A stretch of 64,000 nt of DNA, taken from positions 1 through 64,000 of the forward strand of contig WTXI01000154.1 of NCBI GenBank assembly GCA_022376515.1, given 5' to 3'. Of this stretch, positions 46,101-57,107 are shown piece after piece (position 1 is the first letter of the stretch; each line of letters starts with the position of its first letter). Below the pieces are notes generated by a model that was given only the letters and a program-made list of their open reading frames with translations, made no database searches and was not told the DNA's origin. Both the position numbers and the translations under genes were made by a program. Origin of the DNA: Lactifluus volemus (taxonomy: Eukaryota > Basidiomycota > Agaricomycetes > Russulales > Russulaceae).

Positions 46101-48421
46101 TGTAATGACATTTGGGTAAAACAGCGTACTCAACCAGAGTGCAGGAATTGTTGGGATTGGTGCATGATGCGTCCGCATTTGTGCGGTATTTCGGAATGGC
46201 TGTGGCGAAGAGCGCTCCGCATATCTATGTGTCTGCCCTCCCTTTCACACCAACCTCTTCCCGCATCCGCAATCGATACCTTTCCCAGTTTCCTCACACA
46301 TTGACCTTGGAACATGGGGAATTATCTCATTGGCCAGCCTTGGAAATGACGATTCGTGCACATAGGGGACCCGTCATGGCTGTTGCATTTTCGCCAGACG
46401 GGCAACGCATCGCATCGGCCTCATCTGATAGGACAATTCGCGTTTGGGATGCCACGACAGGAGAGATCGCAGCGGGCCCGTTTACTGGACACACCAGTAT
46501 CATCAATTCTGTTGCATTTTCGCCGGACGGCCAGCGCATTGCATCGAGCTCGGGCGACCGCACGATTCGCATGTGGGATGTCGCATCAGGACAAATCGTA
46601 ACGGACCCATTTACTGGACATACAGCACAGGTCCGTTCTGTTTCATTCTCCCCGGACGGGCGGCACCTCGCATCGGCCTCGTGGGATTGCACAATTCGCG
46701 TTTGGGATACCACAACGGGAGAAACCGTAGCGGGCCCGTTTACTGGACACACCAATTGGGTCGAATCTGTTGCATTCTCACCAGACGGGCGCTGCATTGC
46801 ATCGGCCTCTCGTGATAGAACGATATGCGTGTGGGATGCCGCAACAGGACGGATCGTAGCGGGCCCGTTTACTGGTCACACCGATTGGGTTAGATCTGTT
46901 TCATTTTCGCCGGACGGAGAGCGCATCGCATCGGCCTCGGATGACCACACAATCCGCGTGTGGGATATCACATCGGGAGAGGTCGTAGCGGGCCCATTTA
47001 TTGGACACACCAATTATGTCAGAAGTGTTGCATTCTCACCGGACGGACAACATATCGCATCGGCCTCGCACGATCGCACGATTTGTTTGTGGGATGCCAC
47101 AATGGGAGAGATAGCAGCAGGCCCGTTTACCGGACACACCGATTTTGTCCATTCTGTTGCATTCTCGCCGGATGGACAGCGCATTGCATCGGCCTCGTAC
47201 GACGGCACGATTCGCGTGTGGGACGCCGCAGTACGACAAATCGTAGCTGATTCACTTACTGGACACTCCGGTGGGGTCAGATCTATTGCATTCTCGCCCG
47301 ACGGACAGCGCATCGCATCAGCCTCGGATGATCACGTGATTTGTTTGTGGGATGCCGCGACAGGACAGATCGCAGCGGACCCGTTTACTGGACACACCGA
47401 TTGGGTCAGATCTGTTGCATTCTCGCCGGACGGACAGCGTGTTGCATCGTGCTCAGCCGATCGTACGATTCGTGTGTGGGATGCCGCAACAGGGCAAGTC
47501 GTAGCGGACCCGTTCACTGGACATACTCATTGGGTCAACTCTGTTGCATTCTCGCCGGACGGGCGGCACATCGCATCGGCTTCTGATGATCGCACGATTT
47601 GCATTTGGGATGCCACAACAGGAAGGGTCGTAGCGGGCCCGTTTACTGGACACACTGACTGGGTCAGATCTGTTGCATTCTCGCCGGACGGGCGGTGCAT
47701 TGCATCATCCTCGGCCGATTGTACGATTCGTGTGTGGGATGCTTCAACAGGGCAAGTCGTAGCGGGCCCATTTGCTGGACATACCAGTTGGGTCAGCTCT
47801 GTTGCATACTCGCCGGATGGACAGCGCCTCACATCGGCCTCAGACGATGCCACGATTTGCGTGTGGGATAGCACAACCGGACAGATCGTAGTGGGCCCAT
47901 TTATTGGACACACCGCTTCCGTCAACTCTGCTGTATTCTCGCCGGACGGGAAGCGCATCGTGTCGGCCTCAGAAGATTGTACGATTCGCATGTGGGATGC
48001 CGCAACAGGAGAGATGGTAGCGGGTCCGTTTGCTGGACACGCCTCTTATGTCAATTCCGTTGCATTCTCTCCAGATGGGCAGCGAATCGCATCGGCCTCA
48101 AGTGATCACACGATTCGCATGTGGGAAGTTACAATAGGACAGGTTGGAGCGGGCCAATCTACTGGACACACCTCAGGGATCAGATCTGCGGAGGTTGTAA
48201 CGAAAGATGCTGACAAAATCCTAGATCAGTCCCCGATCAATGCTGATGGTTGGATATGTGGAGAAGAGAAAGGACTTTTTTTATGGATTCCCGAACTTCA
48301 CAGGCGGCGTCTTTATACACCCAGCACTGTCTGGATCGCAGGTGGACATGAGACGCGGCTTGATCTCTCAAAGTTTGCGTATGGATTAAATTGGGCTACA
48401 GTCTATGGTTACAATTCATAG
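43197..48421 (+). pseudogene. C2-NACHT-WD40 NLR, copy 5 (three one-base losses, otherwise complete)
   Basis: Exons by analogy with copy 2: 43197-43230, 43285-43438, 43489-43595, 43650-43888, 43943-43993, 44061-44265, 44317-44505, 44557-46071, 46125-48421. Walker A GQAGTGKSS and Walker B LIVIDALDES are intact, and all 14 WD40 blades are open to the stop at 48421. Single bases are missing near 45580 (GATCC-GAGG), 45893 and 46137 (CCAGAGTG for CCAGAAGTG), so the region between NACHT and the propellers is out of frame for about 190 codons and then returns to frame. The linker after the C2 domain is shorter by about 57 residues than in copy 2, in frame (MSTNPAPVASMADNQTEM). The first loss is at a C/T-variable column, so the gene may be intact in reality. 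Confidence 0.85.
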
Positions 48422-48809
48422 AAATAGAATCGGTTGTACACTTTTGATTTATTTTTCTGTAGTCATTCCCTCTATCGGATACTAATAAATAATCGCGGAC
48501 AGTCAGGTTAAAGACTGATGAATCAATTGAGGGTCCATCGAACGCGTGTTTGCCGAGACTCACGTGCCTGGCCACCGGTAACGTGACACGGTCATGTGAC
48601 TATTGTGCCTTAAAAAGAGGTCCTCGACAAGAAAGAAAAGTTAAAAACGATTTTTCGGGACTTGTAAGCAGTTGAAAGGTGCACAGAAGCGAGTCGAATT
48701 ATTTGTAGGATTGCTGATCTCGGCGCGAGAACCAGCAGAGTAGAATGTTATTTTCGATTGCTGCGCTGCTCTGAACTAAAGAGCAACGAAAAGTTACATA
48801 TCAAGCGAA

Positions 48810-51059
48810 TCATATCATTGCCTCGTCAAAGGGGTCTTCCCAGTCCTCCAACCAAGCTTTGACAAACTCAACCATCTCACTATGAATTTGCCAAATTTTC
48901 TTGGGTTCCTTCTCGCCCTTCCTGAGCCCGTTCTCGTCCCAGTGGTGGACACCACCTAGCAGCGTGTCATTCCACAGTTTTATCTCATCAAGTGAAAAAA
49001 TTAGGACACACCAGGAATAATTTTGAATGGCCTAAGCACTGTGTCCTCACGTTCCTCCGCACCACCGTAAGTACTATGTGGCGTGTATGGGCGCCACGGA
49101 TCAACTGCGAACCCATCCATAGTCAGCATCGCCGGACCCGTTCAAGAAAGGGGTAGAACGACTGAATATACATACCTTCACCGTCAATAAATGCTAACCT
49201 ATCAGCTGCAATGTGGTAATCGCCTAGCACATTCACGGCAGTGACATTTGGCAGCGGAGGCACTTTGTAGTATTCTCCCGGTGGGAACGCCTGAATACAT
49301 ATCTTGTGCTCGTAGTCGATGTCCAATAGGCGCGAAATAATAGTAGGGGTGCCAACTGGTGGCGCGGTCTACAAATGGATGTCAGCATGGGCGGTGATGC
49401 GGTGATGCGAAGACATACGGTCAAGTAGCCCCATTGTGTGCAGTACTGGAACACCCACGGGCGCCAGTCTTCACTGAGATCTGTGATCTGATATTTTGAA
49501 TCTTCGTTTGTCCCAAAGCAATCTTCCACAGTCAAACCCATATCTTGTGGGCAGAGTACGACAATGTTCTTCGCGGTCCCAAAAGCTTTGTGATTCAAGA
49601 TACATAAGGGTAAGGTATGCGTACCTCTCGGATCCACTTGGCGTAATTTAACAGAGCGATGTTAGCTTTCAGTCCTCCTCCCAGGAGCACCATACGCTCC
49701 GTGTCTTTCAGAGTCGGCGTGTCGCCATTAAGCGTCGCACAGAACTGATCGAATGTCGTCGAGCTAACAGCAGGATCCCAGTTCTGATCTTGCCACGTGG
49801 ACAGCGGATACTGTTCCAGCAGCACATATTAGTTCCACCTATCTTATGAAGCAGGTCCGAGACATACCTCGAGCACCGAGACAAAGTCCTTATCTGACTC
49901 CAGCTCGCTGAGGCCAAACAGGCTTTTGAGTCGGCGGCGCAGAGGGCCGATTTTGAGAAGGGAATCAATCATGCTAATGCTATTCACGAGGTTGGATGAA
50001 CAGATTGGGTCCGCGGCGAGCCGGATGACGTCCATGTACTCCCAGTTCATGAGCACAGCGTGCGTCACCGCTAGGGGGCGGGAGGAGGTTTAGTATCGTT
50101 TGTGAAGAATGATTGAAAACAAAAGGTGCGCACCACTCGACGCAATAGCACCAAACACGAGATCAGGATACAGCACTCGCATGTGAGCTGCCCGTGCTCC
50201 TGCATATGACCCCTACAAAACCAAAACTCGACATTAACAACGGGATGACCACCATCACAGGACGCCGGAGAGGGCACACGAACACCATAGTATATCCATG
50301 GTGTCTTTCGGGCCGTAAGGTTCTCGTTGATGTTCTCGAACTTGACATTGCGCATAAAATTGGCCGAGTCTTCGAGTGCTTGCTCGTTGTTGAGCCACCT
50401 ACAACACCGCATGATGGGGAAATAAGCTGGATCAATATAAGAGCGCGCGGAGGGGTCGACATGGGATGAGGCGGCGGGGACAAGCGCACCTTAGGGAATC
50501 AGTCGAAAAGTTTTGGACACCCACAGACTTGCCTGGACCATTCCCGGTCGCATGTCAGCATCTAGGCTCAACCAAGGGAACACGTACCATAATATCTATG
50601 CTCTAGCACAACGGCGATGCCGCCTGTCGCACGTGCCAAAATATCCCCAACACCTGTGTCCAAGAACGGCAGACGGTCCTCCCCATTAGTCTCGCCCCCA
50701 TCGATAACGATGACCGGTGAGCCAGGACGTGGTTTATAGTGTCGTGTGTTCACCCAGAAACGTTGTTGAAACGTCGCGTCGGTGGTGTTGTCAAAGTGAT
50801 CGAGTGGCTGGGTGAACGTCTGAACGGAGAACTCGGATGCCGCGACGGCGACGAGTGGTGCTTGTAATGTGCTGGCATATGCCGGCACCTCAGCCCCTTG
50901 ATCGGGATGCGAGGTTATGCCAGCAGCGCGTCGATAGAGATTTTGAAAGTTGACCCCTTGTGCATTATGCAGGACATGCTCGTGAAGGGCATTGCTGCCG
51001 CCCGTACCGACGAGCACGACAAGAAGAGATATCCAAATGATGTGAAAAGCCCACATCAT
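48810..51059 (-). CDS. Secreted S28-family serine peptidase, copy 5: the intact copy
   Basis: Manual splicing on the minus strand gives exons 51059-50588, 50532-50490, 50398-50284, 50212-50134, 50070-49868, 49810-49625, 49568-49419, 49368-49176, 49104-49012 and 48955-48810 (559 aa; the acceptor of exon 7 is uncertain). Residues 1 to about 25 are a signal peptide or anchor (WAFHIIWISLLVVLVG). Family marks follow: QPLDHFDNTT, VIVIDGGETNGEDRLPF, EHRYYGKS, GGSYAG with the nucleophile Ser, DGE joined to VDPWRPYTPHS with the catalytic Asp, and GGVHHWDENG with the catalytic His. S28 enzymes (prolyl carboxypeptidase, DPP7 and fungal relatives) remove residues next to proline in acidic compartments or outside the cell. 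The gene runs tail-to-tail with NLR copy 5, 388 bases apart. It lies next to single-copy DNA, which may be why it is free of indels. Confidence 0.9.
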
Positions 51060-51499
51060 ACGGTGTAGCCGAGAGAGAAGTGAACGACACCCTCATGAAG
51101 GTAAATACTGTAACTGCGGGCGGGGTCCTCCGACGGTCCCACGGTTCGATTCCTTAGTGCCAAAGTAACTCAGGGCTCATATAACGCCCATTAAGCTCAT
51201 AAGTAGAATAGATTTATTTCACAACGGCATTTATAGAACGCAACGATTTGATGCCACCGAATTGATGACCTAAATCTGCTAATGTTGCTCCGCCTTCTGC
51301 GGCCGTGACTAGACTTGGGGCATGGCAAGTGGAGAGAATCAGATCGGATAGACTAAAAAAACAAGGATCATCCCATATATGCTACGAGTTACTTGGCACA
51401 ACTTTCCACGTCGCGGCGACAGGGATGGTGCAAGTACGCGATCTCGTTACGACGAGTTGGTGTCGAGAATCAAGTACAGTATCAGTCTATGCTGCCGCC

Positions 51500-52790
51500 T
51501 GGATATGCGACCTGACCTTCATGCTGAGGATTTGGGTCTCTTGCAAGTTACAACGCCGATGAGCAATTCATCCGCACTTTTTGATCTCGAGGGTGGTGAT
51601 GGGTGCTTCATGCAGACCAAGCGTGGGAATATAGCAAGTGAACTCAGGTCAGTTACTGTATACGATTGTCAGGGATCAGCGCTTTCGTGATGTCAGGCGC
51701 GCGGAGTTGATCATGATTACCCTTTGATAAAAAGGCCAGGCAGCATATTAGGGATGATTATTATTGCTCACTGGCCAAGTCGGTGTGGTGGAACTGCACA
51801 ATCACAATAGGCATCCATATAGTGCCACCCAAGTTCCCGGAGTACGCGAGCGATCTTTGCAAGAAACCCGTTTCTACCCAATGTGAACAGAGGCGCTTTC
51901 AAGCTGGAAGTATATCTTTGATCGAGGAACGAACAGTTTGGTGAAGTCTGGTTCTATCAGCGATACAGAGGCTGGACTATACTTCAAACAAGTTGAATCT
52001 GACGGCGTATTTCCTGAAGGGGAGACACAAGCATGTTGGGCTGCTAATAAAGTGTGGACCTGCAACCGTAAGTGGCAGTACGGGTCCGTGAGGGATCACT
52101 CGGGAGTCAATCTACCATTGTGAACTGGTCAAAAAAGTACGATGTGATATGATGTGGTGACAGGCCTCCGAGGAATGGCTCCTTGTGTGTCGTTGCTTGC
52201 CTGCCTCTCTGCTTGCTTGCAGTGGAACGTTTCTCCTTTCGGCCCCACCACTCTAACTTCCTTGATTGAAGGGGACGCCACTGCCAATGGTACGCGGGAT
52301 TGGACATGCCTCGAAAGACAATGATTGCGCAGTTCGATCAACCCAGGGGAATATGCGGAGTGCTATTTCAGGCCCAGCGTCTCTGAGGGTATTATGGTAT
52401 GTTACATGAGACGAGTACAATTGCCGTAATCTAGAAATTATAGTTCGTTATGTGATCCGACATTGCGAAGCCATTGATACGGTCACTCACAGTAAAACCC
52501 TGTTAGACACAACAGCCTACATCAAAGTGCATCCACAACCACCTCCGTGATCTCCCTGCGCGGGATGCTGCGCATTATTGGGCCTCGTTTCAGCTGGACG
52601 AGATGGTCGTCCCTTTGCATGATAGCTACATGAAGTAATCCCCGGGCTAAGGTCAGTTCCAGATCTACGAATTGGATGACGGCTCGCCGGACTTCGGCTA
52701 TCTCGCTGACCGCCGGCAGTACCAGTGCTCCCTTGGCCCAGGCTCCACTGACCACTGAAAACGTGGAAAATGTGGCTCACCTAGATTCAT
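51500..52790. other. Single-copy segment interrupting the repeat unit; no gene identified
   Basis: At about 51,500 similarity to the S28 upstream spacer stops, and it resumes near 52,790 with the CATTTT..GAGCTAACAG-type sequence. The 1.29 kb between has no counterpart in the other units. Short frames exist (51938-52123 plus; 52522-52755 minus, with a WAKGALVLPAVSEIAEV stretch), but none is recognised and no splice structure is convincing. No inverted ends or target duplications are seen, so I do not call it a transposon. Confidence 0.6.
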
Positions 52791-53300
52791 TCCTCTCGGG
52801 TTGCATTTTGATGGGCTAACAGATGGGTTGATGGGACGTTGGCGCAGGGCAAAGAGAGTCCCAAGAGGCCAGCGTCTCCGCGAAACCTTATATGGTCCGT
52901 CCGTCTGTCCGAGTCATCACGAAGCGCCCAGTTCCCCTCGGCGGCTGCGAATCTTGCGATAAGGCTTATTGACAGACCATCCGGCGATGTCCCCTTTTTC
53001 GTATCTTCCTCGGTTCTTCCGCGGCGTTCGTTTGTCAAGGACTCCTCGGACATCGCTACATAGCATGCTGTTAGACCTGTTCGCTCAGGCCGCATAGCTT
53101 GAGCATAGCCTGAGAACGGAAGCATAGAGTCGGCCCTTCGATTCTGTGTTTCCTGAAGCGCAGTATCCGCCAGCATTAACTATTAGTTCTCATATCGGAC
53201 ATGAACAAAGACAACCTACCCATCTAGATACTTGTGACCGTCGCAGCCATCCCCCAGAGAAACCTTTAGAAGTATGCCGTGCGTACCGTCCCTAACATCT
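52790..53300. repeat. Diverged edge of the array (proteasome pseudogene 3' flank)
   Basis: This stretch matches the spacer found at about 5100-5480, 17760-18118, 29040-29400 and 40340-40712 (AAGCGCCCAGTT, GGACTCCTCGGA, CTTAGGCCGCATAGCCTGAGAACGGAAGCATAGA-type blocks, ending at CCAACATCTATA). It is clearly more diverged than those are from each other, and similarity stops just where the proteasome stop codon would be. It is either an older copy or the original edge from which the array grew. Confidence 0.65.
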
Positions 53301-54077
53301 ATATTCCAAACCTTGCCGTGAAGGTTTTACAGCGATCATTATCCACCTTGCAGATCCTGCAAGCCTTGTCCGCTGTCTTCATATATATCAAGCATCCATT
53401 TCATAGAAATGGCTCTCAGGAAAGTTTCGACTTGAACATCTGTGCATGTGCGTTGGCTGTGCAGGGACTCTTGCACGTCCTACAATCTAAACTAGACTTG
53501 CTTGACTCCCTTGCGTGGGGCGCCCACGCCGATGTGGGATGCCGGCATGACGAAATCGATGAACTTGATGGGATAATCGTAGTCGGTAGCCAGAAAACGG
53601 TGAGGATCCCTGTATCAAGGACCAAGAAGCGTAAGAGATGAATAAGGTAGGTTAGTTTTCCCGGAAGCGATCTTTGGGTCTTTATCCTGATTTCTGTGCT
53701 GGAGTCCCCATGATTTCATCGGCATCGTGCCACGTCACCTGCACGGCACTAATTAGTATAATTCAAATTGTTCGGAACCTGCCCTTGAAGCACAGCACCC
53801 TCAAATCTCAAAAGAGTGTTGTGGTGGTGTCACAGCTCCACGGGAATTGCCCTGCCAAGACAGCTTTGCGCGTGGCGCTGTTTCCGTTTATTGTTGGTGC
53901 GGTGTCTTACCGTCATTGTAATAATTGTCTTCTACCATAGTACATTACAGTACAGATGTTGGGTACGAAGGGTGGCATAAGGTCTAAACGTTTAAAGCAA
54001 AGCAAAAAAGCGAGTCATGACGGGATGATTGCATGATTACGCGAGCCGGGGATGGTTGGGTAGTGTGCCCGTGACGG
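53301..54077. other. Intergenic region left of the CNNM gene
   Basis: The first 340 bases carry an open plus-strand frame ending at 53641 (segments LAVQGLLHVLQSKLDLLDSL and ISRTKKRKR-like basic end); it is not recognised and has no clear start. The remainder, to the TATA box at 54078, shows no conserved frame and presumably holds the CNNM promoter. Confidence 0.4.
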
Positions 54078-54084
54078 TATAAAA
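54078..54084 (+). promoter_or_regulatory. TATA box (TATAAAA) of the CNNM/Mam3 gene
   Basis: TATAAAA lies 48 bases before the last base preceding ATG 54132, at a suitable distance for a short 5' leader. Nothing else within 300 bases upstream resembles a core promoter element. Confidence 0.6.
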
Positions 54085-54131
54085 GGAAGGCCACGAAATG
54101 GAATGAGGGGATCGTAGATTCCCGACAACTT

Positions 54132-57107
54132 ATGGTACCCCCGCCCTGGTCATCGTCAATATCGTCTCCCTTCTTCTTGTCCCTTGCTGCAACTATCTCA
54201 CAACATGTGCCCAACCTACCTGTCACCCCAAGTGCTCACCAACTCTCTAAACGTGAACATCGCAAACATGATACCGCTTTCATCGTCGGTGCTATTCTCA
54301 TGCCCGTCCTTGTTATTCTCTCGGGCGTCTTTGCCGGCCTGACATTGGGCTATATGTCGCTTGACGAAACCCAACTTCACGTGTTGAGCATAAGTGGCAC
54401 TCCGTGCGTAGTTCTCCAAACTCGTGTGGTGTGTATGCTAACCCTTGCCTGTGGCTCGTAGTCACCAGCGCAAGTATGCCAACCAAATCAAACCCATCCG
54501 TCAGAATGGACACCTCCTCCTCGTCACGCTCCTTCTCGCGAACATGATTGTCAATGAATCACTTCCCGTCATCTCTAACCCCATCCTTGGTGGGGGTGTA
54601 CAGAGTGTCATCGTCAGCACGGTGCTCATCGTCATGTGAGTGTTCGTCGAACTGAAGCATATTCTCGTAGAATATTGTATTACATATCACCGCGACTCGG
54701 TCTTGCCAAAAAGGCCATGCATGATCCACTTTGGGGGTGGAGTGCTTTTCTTCCTATTTTTTATTTTTATTGTCTACTATCGACTCGATCCTAACATACC
54801 CTTGATTCAGCTTCGCAGAAATTATTCCACAGTCCGTCTGCACTCGGCATGGCCTTTACATCGGGGCCAAGATGGTTCCCTTCGTGCGCGTTCTCCTCTG
54901 GACTCTTGTTCGTCTATCCACCTGTGTTGTGCCTCATCCACGCACCGTTAAGTGTCGATTTACAGGGGATTATCGCATGGCCTATCGCCAAGGTCCTTGA
55001 ACTCACCCTCGGCTCACATCATGGCATCATCTACCGCCGTGCGGGTATGTATGTTCCTTTTTTTCTCCCGTTCGTGTATCAACCATGATTCCGCAGAGTT
55101 GAAAGAGCTTATTGCCCTACATTCGTCGGTTGGCGAGTACGGCGGAGACTTGCGTTCCGACACCGTCACGATCATCGGGGCGACTCTCGATCTTCAAGAG
55201 AAGACTGCAGCCCACGTAAGCATTTAACACTTGCTCATCGATCAGACCTCACAAAGCAGTTTACAGGCGATGACCAAGATAGAGAATGTTTTTATGCTGT
55301 CGGTTGACGCTAGCCTGGATTACGACACACTTCGAAAGGTTTGTGTCACGGGCCACAGCCGGGTCCCGATCTACGAAGAAATCGAGTATCCTACTCCCGA
55401 CGGTCAAGGCACCAAATTGAAGAAAATTGTAGGAGTGCTTCTTGTCAAACAGGTGTGTGGTGTCTTCGCTCCGTCAATGAGCATGTCTGATACGTTTTTG
55501 TTCCCAGTGTGTTCTCCTCGATCCCGGTGATGCAGTTCCTGTACGCAGTCTTCCGTTGCACAGAGTACCATCCGTCGCGCAGAATGAGCCCCTCCTCGGT
55601 ATTCTCGATAGATTCCAGGAAGGTCGCTCGCACATGGCCATTGTCACGCGTACATCGGTAGAGAAGGCATCCTCATTGAAGAAAGCTGTTAAGAAAAGCA
55701 TCACGCAGCGGATTAAGAATCGTGTCGGGATATCCGACTCGTCCTCCGATAGTTCATCCGACGAGGCGCCTCAGAGTTCCCGCCGTAAAGGCAAGAAGGT
55801 AAGGATCTTGGAACGTTTGAATACAAGTGAGGACAGCATGACCGCAACTGGAACGAGCGACCGTGATGGAACATCAAGAAGCGAGGCTACTTCAGATAAG
55901 GATGAGGGCGGACGCTCGTTCTCGTTTCGAAAGAAGCGAAAACGCAGTAAGAAGCGATTGCAGTTAGAGGATGTTGAGATGGGTACCATCAAGCCTGAGT
56001 CGCAACCTGAGATTGAACCCAGGCCGCAAGGCGGGCAGTCACAGCCGAAGAAAGGGAGCATAGTTCAGTTTGCTTTCGCTCCTGGTCTGGAACAGAGCAT
56101 GCCCGCAGACGCTGTTCTCGCTAAGGAAGGTGCCAATGAAGTGAGTCCAACGAGATGACGTGATACTCAAGATTCAGGCACTGACCATCATCACCCTACA
56201 GTTCCTTCTCAATTTCGACCCCAACGTTGCGCCACTCGGTATCATTACGCTTGAGGATGTCCTTGAAGGTGTGTATGATATTATGTTCGTGCTGGAAGGT
56301 ATCACGAACTTTGTTGCAGAATTGATAGGTGAAGAAATCTACGATGAGTTCGATACCGAAGGTGCTCGTCATGGCGAAGTTACATCATATATCCCACCCC
56401 AGTCGATCCTCCCAGCGTCTGACGCACCGATACTAAAGCGTAAAGGTTCTGCGCCGCAACTGTCGAGTCCCGAACCCTCTCGTGCTGTAGTACTTCCATC
56501 GGTTCAGCCCACTCAACGGCGCCTAACAAGTGGCACCGGGACACCTGTGCTACGTCCTATCGCGCTCAAAGGTCTTTCGTTCCTCACGGGACGCAGCCGC
56601 TCCGAGCCTCCCATCCCACGTGACGGTATGTCTACTACGCGTCCTACTGTCATCGTTACCCAGGCAGGGGACGAGAAACGGAAACCAAGTGTCTCTGCAA
56701 ACGTGCATCACGACATCGATGAGAAGCCTGTGGAACCCGTGAGCGCACCGCCCTTGGATATACCCGCAGCGCCCGCGCCTGTATACCTGCCTCTGCCCGC
56801 CGCTGTGTCTACTACAAGCCAGATTGACGACGCTGCGCGCGTGCGTCAAGGTGTAAATGCCATCTCAGGCAGTACCTCACCTGTGCCGTCGCTTTCTGAG
56901 GCCCTTCTTCGCGCACGGCGCCCGGCCACTCCCCATGCATCTGCTATGGCCTCCACCAAAGGCACGCGCTTCAAGAGTACCCCTTTTGGCGTCGCGGATC
57001 ACGTGCTGCGTCTCGGGGAGACACAAATCCAGAGTTCTGACGATCTCAAGAGAGATAACGTCCAAGTTGGGGCCCGCAGTGGAGCCGGGGTACAAGGAGA
57101 AGAATAA
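54132..57107 (+). CDS. CNNM/Mam3-family membrane protein (DUF21 + CBS pair)
   Basis: Exons 54132-54403, 54462-54635, 54811-54907, 54966-55044, 55097-55215, 55267-55452, 55508-56140, 56202-56268 and 56320-57107 give 804 aa with consistent phases. The DUF21 membrane domain has four helices: VGAILMPVLVILSGVFAG with LTLGYMSLDE; LLLVTLLLANMIVNESLP; VSTVLIVIFAEIIPQ; and a segment around WTLGIIAWPIAKVLEL. The CBS pair follows (MLSVDASLDYDTLRK, GHSRVPIYEEIEYP, KIVGVLLVKQ; NEPLLGILDRFQEGRSHMAI, PLGIITLEDVLEELIGEEI). About 150 charged, disordered residues split the second CBS region, and a roughly 250-residue Pro/Ser-rich tail ends the protein. Relatives include yeast Mam3 of the vacuolar membrane and animal CNNM magnesium-transport proteins, so divalent-metal homeostasis is the likely role. 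Intron 56269-56319 is 51 nt with no stop, so retention adds 17 residues within the CBS domain. The gene is single-copy and lies outside the array. Confidence 0.92.

Larger units (their letters stand above)
1..53300. repeat. Tandem segmental array, ~11.2 kb unit (S28 peptidase / PSMA1 pseudogene / 7TM fragment / NLR)
   Basis: The same order of landmarks recurs head-to-tail. NLR stop codons lie at 1989, 13354, 25969, 37247 and 48421. S28 start codons lie at 4641, 17305, 28587, 39878 and 51059 (minus strand). NLR start codons lie at 7957, 20585, 31877 and 43197. Spacing of S28 starts is 12,664, 11,282, 11,291 and 11,181 bases; the first interval is long because of the hAT insertion at 13490-14771. 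Similarity extends through non-coding DNA, so this is segmental duplication rather than gene-by-gene expansion. The left end lies outside the window; on the right, similarity fades near 53,300, inside the 3' flank of what would have been another proteasome copy. Confidence 0.95.

Noticed and set aside
215..47991. Long reverse-strand frames over the WD40 blocks (patterns such as [18 protein letters not shown] and RPSGENAT)
   Set aside because: They are antisense reading of the 129-bp WD40 repeats. The repeat period is a multiple of three, so any open antisense frame stays open for many blades. They have no own domains and break wherever the sense frame breaks.
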